A stretch of 64,000 bases of DNA, taken from Sphingobacteriales bacterium (lineage in GTDB: Bacteria > Bacteroidota > Bacteroidia > Chitinophagales > Chitinophagaceae). The notes beneath the pieces were generated by a model that did no database searches, was not told where the DNA came from, and saw nothing but the letters and a program-made list of their open reading frames with translations. The translations under genes and the position numbers were made by a program. Location of the stretch: contig SEFP01000001.1 of assembly GCA_004144185.1 (NCBI GenBank), positions 930,001-994,000 on the forward strand. Direction: 5' to 3'. This document shows, piece by piece, positions 17,650-25,931 of this stretch. Every line of letters starts with the position of its first letter. Position 1 is the first letter of the stretch.

Positions 17650-17955
17650 ATGGCCAAGACTCAAAAGTTCCTTCAACACCTGAAGGATTATCGACTCCGC
17701 CAACGGCTTAGCCAGAAAGAAATCCGTGTGCAGATGCACTATTCAGCAAGTGCCTACTCCAAACTTGAAAATGGCCAGCGGACTGCCAAGCTCGAAGAAA
17801 TCCTTGACATTATCTCTGAACTCAACCTGTCCGCCATCGAACTGATTTACTGGCTGTCTGATGCCGGCGTCCGGTTCCGGGAACTCGAAACGCAAGAAAA
17901 GTGTAATTACGAACAGGTAGTCGCCACGCTGAAAAAAGAGATTGCAATGCTTTAA
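17650..17955 (+). CDS. XRE-family helix-turn-helix regulator
   Basis: The 101-residue product carries a Cro/CI-type HTH over about 9-63: LKDYRLRQRLSQKEIRVQM, then YSASAYSKLENGQRTAKLEEILDI. A short C-terminal helical tail probably mediates dimerisation. It is cytoplasmic and DNA-binding. It is divergent from the secreted module across a 421-bp AT-rich gap and may control it; this is inference from position only. Such stand-alone XRE proteins are also common in mobile regions. A bidirectional terminator 120 bp downstream separates it from tRNA-His. Confidence 0.88.
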   Translation: MAKTQKFLQHLKDYRLRQRLSQKEIRVQMHYSASAYSKLENGQRTAKLEEILDIISELNLSAIELIYWLSDAGVRFRELETQEKCNYEQVVATLKKEIAML

Positions 17956-18070
17956 CCGAATTCAATTACACCTCTCCTGATGTATGCCATAAATCCTTTT
18001 TGCAGCGGAAACAGTACCTTTAAAATCTTACACGTATAATCAATTCTGTACGACAGCTATAAAACAACAT

Positions 18071-18108
18071 AAAAAAGCCCTGGTGACGATCACCAGGGCT
18101 TTTTTTTT
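18071..18108. terminator. Bidirectional intrinsic terminator
   Basis: A perfect 10-bp stem (GCCCTGGTGA at 18077-18086, complement at 18090-18099, loop CGA) is flanked by six A on the left and nine T on the right. It can end both the plus-strand XRE transcript and the minus-strand tRNA-His transcript. Confidence 0.9.
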
Positions 18109-18112
18109 ATGC

Positions 18113-18190
18113 TGGGGAGGAATATGGGTTTCGAACCCACGACCTTCGGAATCACAATCCGACGCTCTAACCAACTGAGCTAATTCCTCC
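18113..18190 (-). tRNA. tRNA-His (GTG)
   Basis: This is a full cloverleaf on the minus strand with the anticodon loop TTGTGAT (anticodon GTG). The acceptor GAGGAAT pairs perfectly with ATTCCTC. The histidine-specific extra base pair G-1:C73 is present and CCA is encoded (18113-18115). The T arm has GTGGG TTCGAAA CCCAT. A bidirectional terminator follows at once. The 3' side faces the AT-rich secreted-protein region. Confidence 0.97.
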
Positions 18191-18272
18191 GTCTGTACCC
18201 AAATCCTGAACATTTGAGAGGACAAAAGTAAGGCGCTTTTTTAGTAAAACGTACGGCTGCTTCCGGAAAATT

Positions 18273-19478
18273 TTATCCGACACCGATCCCCGCCTCACGC
18301 ACCAACCCGCACCACTCACAGGTTTCACGCCCGCAGCCCCGGTCAAACTGGCCGGCCTGGATTTTTCTCCAGACTTCTTTCACCTGCTGCCGGACCGCTT
18401 TCCCATCCGCCTCGGTCAACGTAAACTCTTCCCGCACAGGAGCTCCCACTTCGCGCTCCAGAAACTCCATCACACCGGTTTTTACCAACCCATGCTGCCC
18501 GGTCTCGGCTTCTACCAGCAACTTGTAAAAGACCATCTGCCGCCAGTAATCTCCCCCCAGCGGATTATCAGGCGAGGGCGCGCCAGACTTCCGGAAGGCA
18601 TTTTCGGCATTGCCGGTTTTATAATCCACGACTTTGGCACTTCCCGGATAAAACTCCAGCTTATCAATGCGACCAGTAAGTGGGATCCGGTTTTCCAGCA
18701 ATACGCGCGGCACCACGTACTCGATTTCAACATCGGTATGCACCTCCGGAATCAACTCGGCATAATAGCGCTCCAGAATGCTTTTTCCCCGCACCCGGTA
18801 GCCTTCAAAGGCCTCTGGATTCAACTCCTCCCGGCTGGGTTCAAGCGCCAGTTCAAAGATGTTTAATACGGCTTCCAGGGTAGGCCAGACGCCCTGTGCT
18901 TTCCGGAAGCGGAACGCTTCTTCCAATACGGTATGCATCACCTTACCAAACGTAAAGTACACCGGCTCGGTCGTTACCACCTTCAGGATATTCTCGTAGT
19001 AAAACTGCAGCGGACAACGTAAAAACTTATTCAACGTACTGACGCTCAACGCCATTTGCCGCAGGTATCCTTTGTAAAGGGCACCTTCCGGAAGATCGAT
19101 ATACACCATCCGGTTGGGGTTAAAATCCGGCTTACGGGCACGCAATGCAGCCAGAGGCAACGTTTCCGGATCTACTCTTTCGCCCCGTTTAGTGGCAGCG
19201 ACCCAATCGCTTAGCAATTGTCCAGTCATCACCAAGATCTCGGGATGGGTCAGCCCCAACGAGTACAGCACCAGCGGATTTTCCAGTAATGGCATCAGCG
19301 GCACCTTATCAGCTCCTTTACGACCCGCTATAGAGCGCCGGTAAAGCAGCAGACGGGCCAGATCTACCGGATCGTTGCCGAAATCGGGCTGAACCAGAAT
19401 CCGGAACAGCAGCGACTCACCGGAATAGGGTTTCTCCGCTTCGCGTTGCAGATACGGATACAGTACAGAGGCCAGCAT
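18273..19478 (-). CDS. PD-(D/E)XK nuclease, apparent remnant of a UvrD-type helicase-nuclease
   Basis: The 401-residue product contains a RecB/AddB-like nuclease: LTGRIDKLEF and VVDYKTGN supply catalytic Asp and Asp-x-Lys. A cysteine in LRCPLQFYYE and a terminal C-x4-C-x2-C set (CGRETCEWC) fit an Fe-S-stabilised nuclease. The first 50 residues (YLQREAEKPYSGESLLFRIL) resemble the internal linker of Bacteroidota UvrD-nuclease fusions of about 1000 residues. The ATPase motifs are absent upstream, and the region that should hold motifs V-VI seems deleted too. A TAG lies two codons before the ATG. It may survive as a stand-alone nuclease or be decaying. Confidence 0.82.
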   Translation of the reverse strand: MLASVLYPYLQREAEKPYSGESLLFRILVQPDFGNDPVDLARLLLYRRSIAGRKGADKVPLMPLLENPLVLYSLGLTHPEILVMTGQLLSDWVAATKRGERVDPETLPLAALRARKPDFNPNRMVYIDLPEGALYKGYLRQMALSVSTLNKFLRCPLQFYYENILKVVTTEPVYFTFGKVMHTVLEEAFRFRKAQGVWPTLEAVLNIFELALEPSREELNPEAFEGYRVRGKSILERYYAELIPEVHTDVEIEYVVPRVLLENRIPLTGRIDKLEFYPGSAKVVDYKTGNAENAFRKSGAPSPDNPLGGDYWRQMVFYKLLVEAETGQHGLVKTGVMEFLEREVGAPVREEFTLTEADGKAVRQQVKEVWRKIQAGQFDRGCGRETCEWCGLVREAGIGVG

Positions 19479-19626
19479 GAGCAGCTAAGGTAATTTCCCG
19501 GACGGAATCAAACCGGATAAAGGACTTTGAAAGCCACCGGATTAAAGGCGACGGAAGCATTGTTGATTGCAATTTCTGTAGATCAGCCCCGAAAGCGCGC
19601 TGTTCCGGAACCGCAGGCAGTCACGT

Positions 19627-20670
19627 TTAGTCTGTTTTCCGGAAATACAGGCGCGCAACCTGGCCATTAAATCCGTTGATGGAAATAGCGCGTTCCTCAG
19701 CGCCGTCTTTCAGGATCATGGCCACGGTGTTTTCCGGAATAGCGCCTTCACTGTGTAAAAAGATCGCCAACTCGCTCCAGTGGCCCCGTGTGACCGGCAA
19801 AATCAGGATCCGCCGGTCTTGTTGCAGCCGCTCGTTCACCAGTACATCCCGGCCATTGTAGCGTACGGAAATAACATCCCCATCGTTCTGCACGCCATCC
19901 CAGAGTTCTATCACAATACTGTCTCCCCGCACGCGGTAGGTATTCTGCAAGGCAGCGGTATCCAGTATTTGGACCGGCGGTGGTGTGGCTGCTACTGGTT
20001 CCGGAAGTTTTTTGGGCGGCACCGCAACCGGAATGGGCAATGGCAATGAAGTGCGCACCTCGATGTCTGGAAGCGAGGCGCTTAGAACCGGTTTCAGGAT
20101 TGGCAGCCTTGCGATGGTTTCCGTTTTGCGGGGTTCCGGCTTTGGGTCTGGTTTGGGCTCCGGTTTTGGTTGTGGCTTGGGCTGCGGTTTGAGTTTGGGT
20201 TCGGGCTTCGGCTCTGGTTTCGGTTGCGGTTTTGGCGGTGGTGGCGGGGTCGGGTCCAGGTCAACAAACGTCATAACCCCGCCATCACAGGGGGTTCCAT
20301 CAGGCTGGCGACTGCTAAACGGTCCGTTCCAGACCCGGCGACCTGGAGTCTTGGTCAGGGTAAGCCGGGCGGCAAAAAAACACAGGACCGAACCCGGTTC
20401 GTCGTAATCCATGCTTTGCGTCTCGCGCAGGTACATTTCCTGCCCATCGTCCGAAAGGCGTCCGATCAGGGTTGCCTTCAGATCGCCATTCGGAGACTGG
20501 GTGACACTGTAGCCGGTGAGCTTAGCCCCATTGGCCGTATAATAAATATAATAGTACTGGGGTGGATGGCCGGCAATGCGCACTTCGCCCCGCAACGTAC
20601 GCTTATACTTCTGCGCAGAGACAGGCAACGCAGAAACCAGCAGCAAAAGCAAAAAAGATAAAAGCCGCAT
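19627..20670 (-). CDS. Secreted hypothetical protein with Pro-Lys repeat linker
   Basis: The 347-residue product has a signal peptide (RLLSFLLLLLVSALPVSAQ). A first globular domain (about 20-140) includes YYYIYYTANGAKLTGY. It is followed by a low-complexity linker of PKPQPKPEPKP repeats (about 145-190). A C-terminal domain has the beta-rich pattern YRVRGDSIVIELWDG, VISVRYNGRDVL and ILPVTRGHW. The linker resembles wall- or periplasm-spanning segments of TonB-type proteins, but no TonB box or transmembrane anchor is present. A TATTTTTG box 8 nt upstream fixes the start at ATG 20670; the longer frame to 20814 is rejected. No function can be assigned. Confidence 0.82.
   Translation of the reverse strand: MRLLSFLLLLLVSALPVSAQKYKRTLRGEVRIAGHPPQYYYIYYTANGAKLTGYSVTQSPNGDLKATLIGRLSDDGQEMYLRETQSMDYDEPGSVLCFFAARLTLTKTPGRRVWNGPFSSRQPDGTPCDGGVMTFVDLDPTPPPPPKPQPKPEPKPEPKLKPQPKPQPKPEPKPDPKPEPRKTETIARLPILKPVLSASLPDIEVRTSLPLPIPVAVPPKKLPEPVAATPPPVQILDTAALQNTYRVRGDSIVIELWDGVQNDGDVISVRYNGRDVLVNERLQQDRRILILPVTRGHWSELAIFLHSEGAIPENTVAMILKDGAEERAISINGFNGQVARLYFRKTD
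20130..20262 (-). repeat. Pro-Lys/Glu low-complexity coding repeat
   Basis: Degenerate 6-12 bp units encode alternating Pro with Lys, Gln, Glu or Asp. This is an internal linker of the secreted protein, not a CRISPR or intergenic repeat. It is a likely site of length polymorphism. Confidence 0.8.
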
Positions 20671-20678
20671 CAGAGGTG

Positions 20679-20686
20679 CAAAAATA
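20679..20686 (-). promoter_or_regulatory. -7 box TATTTTTG, 8 nt before the start codon
   Basis: Exact minus-strand TAnnTTTG match eight bases upstream of ATG 20670. It supports that start and a leaderless or very short leader mRNA. Confidence 0.65.
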
Positions 20687-20879
20687 GCCGTTGCCTGTTT
20701 CCGGAACGGGATGTTCTGAAAGATTGTAAAAATTGCGCCCGAAAGGCGGCCGGATACCCGGTCAGAAGTGTTCCCGGATATATCCGTACTCATATCGGGC
20801 CGATTCGCACTCAAAAGTCATCCTCACGCTTGCACAATCAAAATCAGTGTATTATCATTACGCACTCTTTTATTTTTAC

Positions 20880-21320
20880 ATGAAAAAACAATTCATTACG
20901 CTCGCTGCGGCCTTGTTCATACTGGGCGCATCTCCACTGACACCTGTACGGGCAGCTTCATACCCCACAACAATCGTTTCCGGAACTGCTCTAGAAGCCA
21001 GTACCGTTGTGAATGCTGAGCTGTCGACGGCTGTGAGTGCAACAACCGTTCATGCTACTAAAGTGCAGAAGACTCAAAAGTCTTTCTTCGCAAAACTGAA
21101 GTCTTTCTTCACCAGCGGAAAAAGCCAGGTTGTCGCGCTGATTTTGGTATTGCTGGTAGGCGGATTGGGAATCCATCGCTTTTACCTGGGCTATACCTGG
21201 CAGGGCGTGGTTCAGTTGCTGACACTCGGCGGACTGGGCATTTGGTCATTGATCGATCTCATTCGCATTATCACAGGCGATCTGCAACCGAAAGACGGCT
21301 CGTACGATCAAACGTTCTAA
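20880..21320 (+). CDS. TM2-domain membrane protein
   Basis: The 146-residue product has a signal peptide (FITLAAALFILGASPLTPVRAA) and a Ser/Thr/Ala-rich spacer. A lysine-rich stretch (KTQKSFFAKLKSFFTSGK) precedes a C-terminal TM2 domain, with two helices joined by a short turn. TM2 motifs are GGLGIHRFYLGYTWQGVVQLLTLG and LIDLIRIITG. The domain is common in membrane proteins of unknown role. The start is ATG 20880, where the signal peptide begins; TATTTTTA just upstream resembles a -7 box. A 13-bp hairpin follows the stop. The gene is isolated, convergent with ppx. Confidence 0.88.
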   Translation: MKKQFITLAAALFILGASPLTPVRAASYPTTIVSGTALEASTVVNAELSTAVSATTVHATKVQKTQKSFFAKLKSFFTSGKSQVVALILVLLVGGLGIHRFYLGYTWQGVVQLLTLGGLGIWSLIDLIRIITGDLQPKDGSYDQTF

Positions 21321-21341
21321 GCATTCTGTTTACAAATGAAA

Positions 21342-21371
21342 CGACTCGCTTCTCCATTGAGAAGCGGGTCG
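21342..21371 (+). terminator. Intrinsic terminator after the TM2 gene
   Basis: A 13-bp inverted repeat with one G-T pair (21342-21354 with 21359-21371, loop CATT) is followed by CTTTCGTTTTC. It lies between the converging TM2 and ppx genes. Confidence 0.7.
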
Positions 21372-21402
21372 CTTTCGTTTTCGAACTACCAGAAGCATCC
21401 AA

Positions 21403-22320
21403 CTACCTCGTGGCAGGGCGTCGGCCGGTTTCCCGAAGCGACTGTAGCTGTTCCGTGTACAGAATTTTAATCAATCCGTCTGCCAGACCGATCTTAGGCA
21501 CATAAATTTCGTCGGCGTCGATCCATTTCATGACCGCCAGATAAATTTCCATGGCCGGTACGATCACATCGGCGCGATCTTTCCGGAACCCGTATAAATG
21601 GCTTCGTTCCCGTACCGACTGTTCGCTCAGCTGCCGGTAATAATTTTTCAAAAAAGTCAGCTGCAACGGACGACCTTCTTTTCGCTTGGATACTGAGAAA
21701 ATTTTATTTATGTTTCCCCCGGTACCAATCGCTTTTACTGGCTGGTAGCCTTTGATATTTTTTTTCAGGAAGCGCTTCATTGCGTCCCATTGGTCTTTGT
21801 GCACCCCGCCCTGCAACAACCGGATGGTACCGATATTGAAGGATTCTTTGGCGACCATTTCGTTGCGTGAAAACAGCGTGACTTCCGTAGACCCTCCACC
21901 CACATCAATGTACAGATAACTCCGGCGCGTACTCAGGGCCTCTGCGATATGTGTTTCGTACAGAATCGATGCTTCTTCCTGCCCACTGATAATCCTCAGG
22001 TCAATGCCGGTTTCGGCACGGACCTTATCCATCAACTCGGGTCCATTGGCCGCATCGCGCATGGCTGAAGTAGCCGCTGCCTTTACGGCTTCTACCTTGT
22101 ACAGGTCGATAAGATTTTTGTACACCTTCATCGTTCCCAGCAACAGCGCTTCCCGTTCCGGTGAAATCCGACCGGTGCTAAATACGTCCAGTCCCAGCCG
22201 CAACGGAATGCGCAGTAGGTTCAGCTTGGTATAATCCACCGTTCCATCGTCATAGACCGAGGTTTCTACAATCAGCAGGCGGGCGGCATTGGAGCCAATG
22301 TCGATGGCGGCAAGAATCAA
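21403..22320 (-). CDS. ppx: Exopolyphosphatase / pppGpp phosphohydrolase family (Ppx/GppA)
   Basis: The enzyme releases phosphate from polyphosphate ends or converts pppGpp to ppGpp. The 305-residue product has the sugar-kinase/actin-fold phosphate-1 motif IDIGSNAARLLI, the second phosphate motif YIDVGGGSTEVTLF and catalytic-region ISGQEEA. It is a short single-module form like the Bacteroidota Ppx proteins, lacking the C-terminal HD domain of E. coli Ppx. Its ATG overlaps the ppk1 stop in ATGA, so the polyphosphate-making and polyphosphate-degrading enzymes are translationally coupled. Polyphosphatase is favoured over GppA by that pairing. Confidence 0.94.
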   Translation of the reverse strand: MILAAIDIGSNAARLLIVETSVYDDGTVDYTKLNLLRIPLRLGLDVFSTGRISPEREALLLGTMKVYKNLIDLYKVEAVKAAATSAMRDAANGPELMDKVRAETGIDLRIISGQEEASILYETHIAEALSTRRSYLYIDVGGGSTEVTLFSRNEMVAKESFNIGTIRLLQGGVHKDQWDAMKRFLKKNIKGYQPVKAIGTGGNINKIFSVSKRKEGRPLQLTFLKNYYRQLSEQSVRERSHLYGFRKDRADVIVPAMEIYLAVMKWIDADEIYVPKIGLADGLIKILYTEQLQSLRETGRRPATR

Positions 22321-24392
22321 GGGTCGTAGCGCTTATTCCGGAGGTATTGATAAATGGCCAGTTGCGAACGGCGTTCCGGTTCGGATTCACGCCGCACCAC
22401 ATACCGGTTGCTTTGGTCGTTGTCCAAAATACGACCTTTTACGTTTTCGGCCAGCTGAATGTTCAGAATGTCAATCAATTCCTCCTGAAGCGCCGGATCT
22501 TTAATGGGACAGGCCGCTTCTACCCGATGATCGAGATTGCGCACCATCCAGTCGGCCGAAGAGATAAATACCTGGCGTTTTCCACCCGCTTCGAATACAA
22601 AAACCCGGGCGTGTTCCAGGTACTGATCTACAATACTGATGGCCTGAATCGGTTTCCGGAAAAGCTTCTGGTCGGTCACGGCGGTCAGGATGCCGCGTAC
22701 AATCAGTTTTACGTCTACACCAGCCCGGGCGGCCTCATACAGTTTCTGAATCGACTCCTGATCGGAAAGCGAGTTCATTTTCAGAATCATAGACGCGTCT
22801 TTCTTTTTCCGGGCGGTGCGCACTTCCTGCGCCACCAGATTCAGGAAAAAAGGCCGCATATTCACCGGGGCTGTAGGTAAGGTCCGGTTCAGCGCCAGCT
22901 TTTGCAACGGCTGCTTGGGATCTTCCAGGACGGTAAAAATCCGGTTGGCATCCATAATAATGGCCTTATCGGAGGTCATCAGACAATGATCACCGTAAAA
23001 GCGGGCGGTGCCTTCATTGATGTTGCCGGTCGAGATAAAGGCGTACTGCTTGGTACGGTTGAACTCGCGCTTTTTAATGACGCAGAGTTTGGCGTGCACT
23101 TTCATATCCGGCGGTCCGTGAACTACCTGGATGCCTTCGTCTTCCAGCACCCGTTTCCAGTACAGGTTGGCTTCTTCGTCAAACCGGGCGCGCAGTTCCA
23201 AGACTACGATGACCTGCTTGCCATTCCGTACAGCGTTGAGCAGGGCATTGACGATTTTGGAATCGGAGGCCAGCCGGTACGCGGTGATTTTAATGCTTTG
23301 AACAAACGGATCGATGGCTGCCTCCCGCAGCAGATCAATAACCGAATCAAAAGAGTGATACGGGAAGTTGAGCATCACGTCGCGCTTATCCAGCACATCC
23401 ATAATGCGCCGGGGCTGCACCAGCAGCGGATGCACAAAGGGCCGCTCCCGCTTCCCGGTATTTTCAAAGACTTCTTCCGGAAAGTTCATGAAGTCTTTGA
23501 AGTTGTGGATCCGGCCGCCGGCAATCAGGTTGTCGCGACGGGTGAATCCCAACCGGCGAATCAGGTAGTCGAGCAGCGTGGGTTCGATAGTGCGGTCGTA
23601 GATAAACCGGGTGGCCCGGCCCCGCTTCCGGGCTTTCAGCCCTCGTTCCAGCTCTTCAATCAGGTTGGTACTTACATCCTGATCGGTTTCCAGTTCGGCA
23701 TCGCGCGTTACCTTGATAATCGCAGACATAAACTGGTCGAACCCAAATGGCGCAAACAGCGTAGGCAGTGAAAACCGGATAATGTCTTCGAGCAGTATGA
23801 TGTGCTTCTCACCATTATCGGTCGGCAGAATCACAAAACGGGGCAATACTTTGGTCGGAACCGAGATCAGCGAATAGCGTTGCAACAGCGGATTGGCGCG
23901 ATTGCCCAAGACACAGGCCAGATAAATGGCTTTATCGTTGAGCAGCGGCTGCGTCGGCATGCTTTCAATCATCAGCGGCACTACCTGCGTACGGACCCGT
24001 TCATCGAAATACTGCGCAACAAATGCTTTCTGCGCTTTGGTAAGCTGCTTTTCAGTTTTCAGGAAGATGTGTTCCTTCGCGAGCTGCTTTTGAATATCGG
24101 CCCAGATCTTATCAAACTCACTTTGCTGCGAGGCCACCTTATCGGTGATCTGACGCAAAATCTTTTCCGGATTTACTTCCAGATGGACCTTGGACGCCTT
24201 ACCGAGACGCACCATCCGCGCCAGGGTAGCTACGCGGACCCGGAAAAACTCATCCAGGTTGTTGGAGAAAATCCCCAGAAACTTCATGCGCTCGTACAGC
24301 GAGACAGTCGGATCCTGGGCTTCCTGTAAGACGCGGCCATTAAAGGCCAGCCAGGACAGGTCACGGACGATGGTTGGTTTGGTATGCTTCAA
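22317..24392 (-). CDS. ppk1: Polyphosphate kinase PPK1
   Basis: PPK1 polymerises the gamma-phosphate of ATP into polyphosphate at the cytoplasmic membrane. The 691-residue product has the N-terminal RDLSWLAFNGRVLQEA and GIFSNNLDEFFRVRVA. Two phospholipase-D-like domains carry the autophosphorylated His in VHAKLCVIKK and the second catalytic His in RNLDHRVEAACPI. Conserved STGNINEGTARFYGD is present. The first codon is TTG (24392); no in-frame ATG lies nearby and the family N-terminus begins here. TATTTTTA about 31 nt upstream is a possible -7 box. It overlaps ppx by four bases. Confidence 0.97.
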   Translation of the reverse strand: MKHTKPTIVRDLSWLAFNGRVLQEAQDPTVSLYERMKFLGIFSNNLDEFFRVRVATLARMVRLGKASKVHLEVNPEKILRQITDKVASQQSEFDKIWADIQKQLAKEHIFLKTEKQLTKAQKAFVAQYFDERVRTQVVPLMIESMPTQPLLNDKAIYLACVLGNRANPLLQRYSLISVPTKVLPRFVILPTDNGEKHIILLEDIIRFSLPTLFAPFGFDQFMSAIIKVTRDAELETDQDVSTNLIEELERGLKARKRGRATRFIYDRTIEPTLLDYLIRRLGFTRRDNLIAGGRIHNFKDFMNFPEEVFENTGKRERPFVHPLLVQPRRIMDVLDKRDVMLNFPYHSFDSVIDLLREAAIDPFVQSIKITAYRLASDSKIVNALLNAVRNGKQVIVVLELRARFDEEANLYWKRVLEDEGIQVVHGPPDMKVHAKLCVIKKREFNRTKQYAFISTGNINEGTARFYGDHCLMTSDKAIIMDANRIFTVLEDPKQPLQKLALNRTLPTAPVNMRPFFLNLVAQEVRTARKKKDASMILKMNSLSDQESIQKLYEAARAGVDVKLIVRGILTAVTDQKLFRKPIQAISIVDQYLEHARVFVFEAGGKRQVFISSADWMVRNLDHRVEAACPIKDPALQEELIDILNIQLAENVKGRILDNDQSNRYVVRRESEPERRSQLAIYQYLRNKRYDP

Positions 24393-24493
24393 AACGTAAG
24401 ACGCGGAGGAACTAAGCGGGCATAAAAATAACCGTGCTAACCCCTATCAGGCGAACACGGTTCGAAGACTTAACATAAGACTACACATAAAAA

Positions 24494-24519
24494 AGCGCTT
24501 CCGGAAGGGCGGAAACGCT
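24494..24519 (-). terminator. Intrinsic terminator built around TTCCGGAA
   Basis: AGCGCTTCCG and CGGAAACGCT form a 10-bp stem with one mismatch around GAAGGG. It is followed on the minus strand by TTTTTT, 23 bp after the lipoprotein stop. One arm contains the genome-wide TTCCGGAA palindrome. Confidence 0.65.
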
Positions 24520-24542
24520 CACTACACACCGAAACGGGCTCT

Positions 24543-25073
24543 TTAAAACCGCTCCAGCTTGCAGTTGATCAGCCGACCTTCTGTAATCTGATAGTTCTTG
24601 CCGTCTTTCTCGGCCACACCGGAAAAGGTTCCTTCCAGGATGCGGGCGGTGGTATCAAAGCGGGTGATGGTTACCGTTCCGGATTGAAATGTAGCCATCT
24701 GATAATCGCAGTAATGCGGAAAATAACCGCCGATCGCCTCGGCCTTGATATCAGGCCCCAACGCACGTACGCCGGTCTTCCAGTCCTGAACGTTTATATT
24801 GATCGTACGACCATCTTTATGCATTGACGAGGTGAAATTGATGATCGGTGAACCGGCGACAAGCTCCTGCCAGCTACAGGTATGGTTATAGGTACTCACC
24901 GGTACGCCGTCGACCTTAAAGGTGATTTGGCCTTTGGATTGATCCCAGCTGCCGCCACAACCATTGATGGCGACATCGTCGTTGCCATTTCCGGAAGAAT
25001 TGGAGCTGTCGCTTTTACTACAGGCGGTGCAACCACAAAGGGCTACCAGAAACAGGAACAGAATGTTTTTCAT
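24543..25073 (-). CDS. Lipoprotein, DUF6252-like
   Basis: The 176-residue product has a lipoprotein signal (LFLVALCGCTACS) and a Ser/Asn-rich tether (SDSSNSSGNGND). A beta-rich domain includes ITFKVDGVPVSTYN, INFTSSMHKDGRTININVQDW and GTVTITRFDTTARILEGTFSGV. This order and the final EGTFSG strand resemble the DUF6252 family of Bacteroidota outer-membrane lipoproteins. No catalytic residues are visible. It is a single gene between rnc and ppk1 with its own terminator. Family assignment is moderate and the function is unknown. Confidence 0.8.
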   Translation of the reverse strand: MKNILFLFLVALCGCTACSKSDSSNSSGNGNDDVAINGCGGSWDQSKGQITFKVDGVPVSTYNHTCSWQELVAGSPIINFTSSMHKDGRTININVQDWKTGVRALGPDIKAEAIGGYFPHYCDYQMATFQSGTVTITRFDTTARILEGTFSGVAEKDGKNYQITEGRLINCKLERF

Positions 25074-25211
25074 AGGAGTGTGTTTAGGAAGTCCACAAAC
25101 CTAGCAAGTCCCGAAAGCGAGGACAATCCCTAAAACGGGTGATTTTGTTCAGAATATGCCTGGTAAAAGGAGCCTTCCGGAAAAGACACTTTTGAGGTCA
25201 GTGCCGGTATC

Positions 25212-25919
25212 TTACAGCGTTTCCAATGCCTTCTGCGAGGCCATTTGTCCGGCGGCTTTTTTGGTATAGCCGGTTCCCCGCGCCACTTCCGCACCGTTGA
25301 ATAATACGGCAACGGTAAAAATACGACGGGCGCCTTCCTGCTGATCCGAGATCAACTCGTAGTCTACCTTATCACCACGACGCTGGGCCAGGCTCAGCAA
25401 CTGATTTTTATAATTGGTATCGGTGATGGCCAGTGCGTCAATATCTACATACTTCCGTAGCAGGATCCGCAGGATAAACCGGCAGGTTTTTTCGTAACCA
25501 GTGTCCAGGTACACGGCTCCAACCAGGGCCTCCAGCGCATTGCCAAAAATATGGGAACGGCCCAGTGCGCGGTCGGCGCGGTTGAACTGAATCAGTTTAT
25601 CCAACCCCATTTGCAAGGCAATTGCATTGAGCGACTCGCGACAAACAATTCTGGACCGGAGTTCGGTCAGAAAGCCTTCGTCCTGCGTGGGGTATTTTTT
25701 GAACAGATATTCGGCGACCACAGAGCCCAGAATGGCGTCGCCCAGAAATTCCAGGCGCTCGTTGTTGGCCGCCAGCACTTCGTTGACCGAGCGATGCGTC
25801 AGGGCCGCTTCATAGTACGGCAAATACTGCGGATGAAATCCCAGAATCTGATCGAGCTGGTATGACAGTTCTTTGCCGCCGCCCAGGTAGCGCCGGATCC
25901 GTGCTACGATCCCAGCCAT
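25212..25919 (-). CDS. rnc: Ribonuclease III
   Basis: RNase III cleaves double-stranded RNA in rRNA and mRNA processing. The 235-residue product has the nuclease signature NERLEFLGDAILGSVVAEYLF (Glu and Asp metal ligands). A second acidic set lies near GNALEALVGAVYLDTGY. A C-terminal dsRNA-binding domain (YELISDQQEGARRIFTVAVLFNG...KKAAGQMASQKALETL) follows. It starts 12 bp after fabF ends, making the acpP-fabF-rnc operon that is conserved in many Bacteroidota. Cytoplasmic, acting as a dimer. Confidence 0.97.
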   Translation of the reverse strand: MAGIVARIRRYLGGGKELSYQLDQILGFHPQYLPYYEAALTHRSVNEVLAANNERLEFLGDAILGSVVAEYLFKKYPTQDEGFLTELRSRIVCRESLNAIALQMGLDKLIQFNRADRALGRSHIFGNALEALVGAVYLDTGYEKTCRFILRILLRKYVDIDALAITDTNYKNQLLSLAQRRGDKVDYELISDQQEGARRIFTVAVLFNGAEVARGTGYTKKAAGQMASQKALETL

Positions 25920-25931
25920 GGCGGAGCGGTT

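Noticed and set aside
17324-17711. Overlapping short frames between A1 and the XRE gene
   Set aside because: Short, Phe/Arg-rich, no motif, and they overlap one another and the XRE start; the interval is better read as a control region.
13369-17955. Secreted module as a toxin-antitoxin or phage-defence system
   Set aside because: All products except the XRE protein carry signal peptides, and no nuclease, NTPase or known toxin motif is present; the evidence supports only an envelope or secreted system.
20130-20262. G/T-rich short repeats as an intergenic repeat or CRISPR
   Set aside because: They are in frame inside a gene and encode a Pro-Lys linker.
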